26,550 nucleotides of DNA from Jeotgalicoccus sp052093725 (GTDB taxonomy: Bacteria > Bacillota > Bacilli > Staphylococcales > Salinicoccaceae): NCBI GenBank assembly GCA_052093725.1, contig JBQDHL010000013.1, forward strand, positions 1 to 26,550, in the 5' to 3' direction. The notes under the pieces are model-generated. The model saw only the letters and a program-made list of their open reading frames with translations, did not search any database and was not told the origin of the DNA. Shown one piece after another: positions 24,194-26,550 of this stretch (positions are counted from its first letter, which is position 1; each line of letters opens with the position of its first letter). The position numbers were made by a program, and so were the translations under genes.

Positions 24194-25089
24194 CTGTACC
24201 ATTTCGGCACTGTCAGATTAAAATCATCATACCAGCTGAGAATTTCAGCATATGAACGTCTCATCGTTTCGATTTCTTTATCGCCAAAACGTATTGCCCA
24301 TGGCAGAGAAGACAGCATATTGGACGCGATATACAGTTGAAGAAGCTCCCAGAACTCATCAGGAACATTGCTATCAAAATAACCGTCAACACGGCCGCTG
24401 GCAAATGCAGGGCTTTTAGATGCACACCATGTAATTCTGTTGAATTCTTCATACGCCTCTCCGGTATCGTGACGGTCGAAGTCTATAATATGGAGTTTGT
24501 GATTCGAATCAATCAGCATATTACCGATATGGAAATCACCGTGATGCTGAACATCTTCACGATTATCAATCAGATGCCGGTACTTCCCAATAACATTAAA
24601 CAGCAAATCGCCGTTATCATATTTCAATTCACAATTTTTATACATCGTGATCTTCCGGTCGATTTTCCGGTTATATCTCGTACTCCATGATTCAGAGCTC
24701 ACTGATACCGGCGTGAAATTATGAATCTCAGTTAAAAATCTACCTGCAGTTACACCAAAATTATACTGCTCAAGAAAAGTGTAATCAGTCAGAACATCTT
24801 CAGCATCATTACCATCCAGCCAGTTTAAAAGCAGAAAGTAATGAGTGCCGGCCAAACATTCACCATGTGCAATCAGGCTGTGTGTCGGGATATTGTTTTC
24901 TGCTGACTGCCGAAGCAAAGCGGCATGCTGAAGATACATCTCTTTGCTTTTAATGTCTCCAATCCTGAGCAGATATTTACGCTCTTCAGTTTCAACGATA
25001 AACTTCCGGTCATCAGACCAGCCTTTATTGAAAGGACTAATCGACTGAATATCTTTAAGCGGCAGTTCCAGTTTCAGAGAATCAATCAT
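24181..25089 (-). CDS. Aminoglycoside phosphotransferase (APH)-family kinase
   Basis: The 302-residue kinase-like fold protein carries the catalytic loop HGDFHIGN (residues 183-190, Asp185 and Asn190) and the metal-binding IIDFDR (Asp203/Asp205) of the APH/choline kinase superfamily. These proteins phosphorylate small hydroxylated molecules. The true substrate is unknown and antibiotic resistance should not be assumed. I chose the ATG at 25089, which overlaps the upstream hydrolase stop by eight bases. Further in-frame ATGs at 25107 and 25167 lie inside the hydrolase gene and none has a clear ribosome binding site, so translation is probably coupled. Confidence 0.82.
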   Translation of the reverse strand: MIDSLKLELPLKDIQSISPFNKGWSDDRKFIVETEERKYLLRIGDIKSKEMYLQHAALLRQSAENNIPTHSLIAHGECLAGTHYFLLLNWLDGNDAEDVLTDYTFLEQYNFGVTAGRFLTEIHNFTPVSVSSESWSTRYNRKIDRKITMYKNCELKYDNGDLLFNVIGKYRHLIDNREDVQHHGDFHIGNMLIDSNHKLHIIDFDRHDTGEAYEEFNRITWCASKSPAFASGRVDGYFDSNVPDEFWELLQLYIASNMLSSLPWAIRFGDKEIETMRRSYAEILSWYDDFNLTVPKWYRKKH

Positions 25090-25606
25090 CTTTATATTCC
25101 GTTTCATACAGGGACTTAGTTTGTACAACTTCTGACCAGTCGAGAACTGTACCGATGAAATCAACAATATTCAAGTCATTCATTTCATAAGTTTTTCCGT
25201 CATTGGCAGTGCCGCATAAATCTTCAATGACAGTAACTTCGTAACCTCTGTCTGCAGCTGCTATCGAAGTAAACAGAATACAGAACTCCATGTTGAATCC
25301 GGCTATAAACAATTCTTTAATTCCATGCCCCTGTAAATACTCATGCAAATCAGTGTCTTTAAAAGAAATTGGATACTTTTTCTGAATAAGAATATCTGCG
25401 CTGTCGGTCAACAGCTCCGGAATATTAGCACCGTCCGTACCAAATTCAATGGGGCTGCCTTCCATTTCATCGATGTGCTGAATGGCGACGACTTTGTCAT
25501 TGTTTCTTAAAAACCGGTGCGCGACTATAGAGATGCGTTCGGGCAGGTCTTCATAACCTTTTAGAAAACCCTGCTGCACGTCAATAATAAGGAGTGCTTT
25601 TGACAT
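25082..25606 (-). CDS. Isochorismatase-family cysteine hydrolase
   Basis: The 174-residue protein has the family catalytic set: Asp9 in LLIIDVQQGF, Lys77 in IQKKYPISF and Cys109 in GFNMEFCILFTS, followed by the usual AADRGYEVTVIEDLCG. Members hydrolyse amides or similar bonds (nicotinamidase, carbamoylases, isochorismatase), and this one cannot be assigned. The start is the ATG at 25606, eight bases after GAAGGGA. An ATG nine bases earlier overlaps that ribosome binding site. It overlaps the APH-like kinase gene, so the two are expressed together. Confidence 0.85.
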   Translation of the reverse strand: MSKALLIIDVQQGFLKGYEDLPERISIVAHRFLRNNDKVVAIQHIDEMEGSPIEFGTDGANIPELLTDSADILIQKKYPISFKDTDLHEYLQGHGIKELFIAGFNMEFCILFTSIAAADRGYEVTVIEDLCGTANDGKTYEMNDLNIVDFIGTVLDWSEVVQTKSLYETEYKDD

Positions 25607-25639
25607 TATTATCATCCCTTCAGGTTAATAACTTATCTT

Positions 25640-25654
25640 AAGTATAATATACTT
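25640..25654. promoter_or_regulatory. Inverted repeat overlapping a divergent promoter region
   Basis: AAGTATA-A-TATACTT is a perfect seven-base-arm inverted repeat. It contains TATAAT on the plus strand (25643-25648) and TATACT on the minus strand, so it may hold the -10 of both divergent genes and could be an operator. Neither direction has a clear -35 at standard spacing. Confidence 0.35.
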
Positions 25655-25695
25655 GGAACAGTATCAATAATGATATACAGAATCGAGTGGTATAA

Positions 25696-26430
25696 ATGAA
25701 GTTTATCGGAATAGATCTTGCATGGACATATAAAAACGAAAGCGGCATTTGTGTAATAGATGAAAGCGGGGATGTCCTCGTGCTCGAGTCAGCTGTATTC
25801 AGTGATGAGAACCTCGTCAATATTATTAAAACATACAGCGGTGAAAAGCTGCATATCGCAATCGATGCGCCGCTGGTAGTCAATAATGAAACGGGTTCTC
25901 GCCAAGCGGAACGAGATTTGCAGAGTGGAAGAATACATGGACATCGTCTGTTTGCATTCAATTCCAACAGAACCTTTATGAAGAAAGCATATAAAGGAAT
26001 CCGCGGAGAAATGCTGAGCAATTTAATCATCGAGCATCTGCCGAATATCAGTATCGGAATGAATGAACAGGACTCAAGTATCGTTGAAACCTTCCCGACA
26101 GGTATAGTGAGCGGACTGTTCCCTGATGTATTTCCGGTTAAATATAAGCGAAAAAAAGGAATGACGTTCGAAGAAACAGTCGGGCAGATGAAACTGATGA
26201 CAGAACGCATCGGATTATTTGAACAGCAGAATATTATCTCGGGATTCAGTGACAAACTGATTGTCGATGAAACGACGATTACCCGTATACATCATAAACA
26301 TCTCGAAGATAAATTGGATGCAGTATTGTGTGCACTGGGACTGTATTTAATACATGAAAAACTGGCTGAACCGAGAAAATTCGGCACAGATGAAGAGGGT
26401 TTTATACTGATACCAGAAATGCTGAATTAA
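25696..26430 (+). CDS. DUF429-domain protein
   Basis: The 244-residue protein opens MKFIGIDLAWTYKNESGICVI and continues LHIAIDAPLVVNNETGSRQAE and CALGLYLIHE near the C-terminus, the pattern of the DUF429 family (predicted RNase-H-like fold, with acidic residues in GIDLAW and AIDAPL). Its function is not established. The ribosome binding site is weak (GAGTGG). It is divergent from the hydrolase-kinase pair and followed closely by another gene on the same strand. Confidence 0.85.
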   Translation: MKFIGIDLAWTYKNESGICVIDESGDVLVLESAVFSDENLVNIIKTYSGEKLHIAIDAPLVVNNETGSRQAERDLQSGRIHGHRLFAFNSNRTFMKKAYKGIRGEMLSNLIIEHLPNISIGMNEQDSSIVETFPTGIVSGLFPDVFPVKYKRKKGMTFEETVGQMKLMTERIGLFEQQNIISGFSDKLIVDETTITRIHHKHLEDKLDAVLCALGLYLIHEKLAEPRKFGTDEEGFILIPEMLN

Positions 26431-26458
26431 ATGAAGAAACAGCAAAGGACTGAAAGTT

Positions 26459-26550
26459 ATGAATGAATCATCATGGCAAGTACTGAACAATAAAGAAAAC
26501 TTAACTTCTGCAAGTAAGCTTTCCATGGCGCTGGATGAAGCGGATGCTGT
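26459..26550 (+). CDS. 5' end of an unidentified gene (partial)
   Basis: An open frame starts at the ATG at 26459, nine bases after AAAGGA, and runs off the window (MNESSWQVLNNKENLTSAS and onward). It begins 28 bases after the DUF429 gene and may be co-transcribed. Thirty residues are not enough to identify it. Confidence 0.6.
   Translation, partial: MNESSWQVLNNKENLTSASKLSMALDEADA

Noticed and set aside
24181..25089. Aminoglycoside resistance determinant
   Set aside because: Only the superfamily motifs are present. APH-like kinases of unknown substrate are common housekeeping proteins and the context shows no mobile or resistance genes.
25638..26255. 205-codon open frame antisense to the DUF429 gene
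   Set aside because: It is Ser/Leu/Cys-rich in the way shadow frames are, has no ribosome binding site, and the opposite strand encodes a recognisable family.
1..26550. tRNA or rRNA genes, CRISPR arrays, prophage or insertion sequences
   Set aside because: None was seen on either strand: no cloverleaf-like sets, no regular spaced repeats, and no transposase, integrase or phage proteins among the translated frames.

Overview
The window is ordinary low-GC Firmicutes chromosome. Nearly every gene has a strong Shine-Dalgarno sequence, intergenic spaces are short, and many transcripts end in clear intrinsic terminators. The gene order (menA divergent from menFDHBE, then yidD, a YtkD-type Nudix gene, pckA and metK) is typical of Bacillales. 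Together with the codon usage and small membrane proteins it suggests a Staphylococcaceae relative, perhaps a halotolerant genus such as Jeotgalicoccus or Salinicoccus. The genus is an inference from content and memory, not a database match. I see no rRNA, tRNA, CRISPR array, insertion sequence or prophage.

Layout. Positions 1-2860: the end of an unknown gene, an ACR3/bile-acid-symporter-like carrier, a small membrane protein gene broken by an assembly gap and a frameshift, a 30-residue membrane peptide gene, a membrane-anchored unknown and an acidic lipoprotein. Positions 2938-10029: menaquinone synthesis. menA lies on the minus strand, and menF-menD-menH-menB (overlapping genes) followed by menE lie on the plus strand. 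menF is interrupted by a 10-N gap. A hairpin terminator separates menB and menE. menC is not in the window. Positions 10059-15221: yidD and ytkD (divergent), pckA (minus), and metK behind a complete SAM-I riboswitch. A NERD-domain membrane protein follows metK and has no terminator before it. Positions 15243-22502: a succinate-semialdehyde-type dehydrogenase, a two-TM protein, a patatin-like lipase, a split ThrE-type exporter with an acetyltransferase, a GPP34-family protein and a secreted purple acid phosphatase preceded by Pho-box-like repeats. Positions 22621-26550: an NhaC-type antiporter, an overlapping cysteine hydrolase/aminoglycoside-phosphotransferase-like pair on the minus strand, a DUF429 protein and the start of a further gene.

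How the genes work together. MenF, MenD, MenH, MenB, MenE and MenA cover chorismate to demethylmenaquinone except the MenC step. PckA (gluconeogenesis) and MetK (SAM synthesis) are separately regulated. The remainder is transport, envelope and housekeeping functions.

I found no convincing undescribed system. The leads most worth checking are a NERD protein with RmuC-like architecture that appears to lie downstream of the SAM riboswitch, the Pho-box-like array before the secreted phosphatase, and the tiny membrane peptide gene. Two scaffold gaps (1174-1273 and 4899-4908) are assembly artefacts that break genes.
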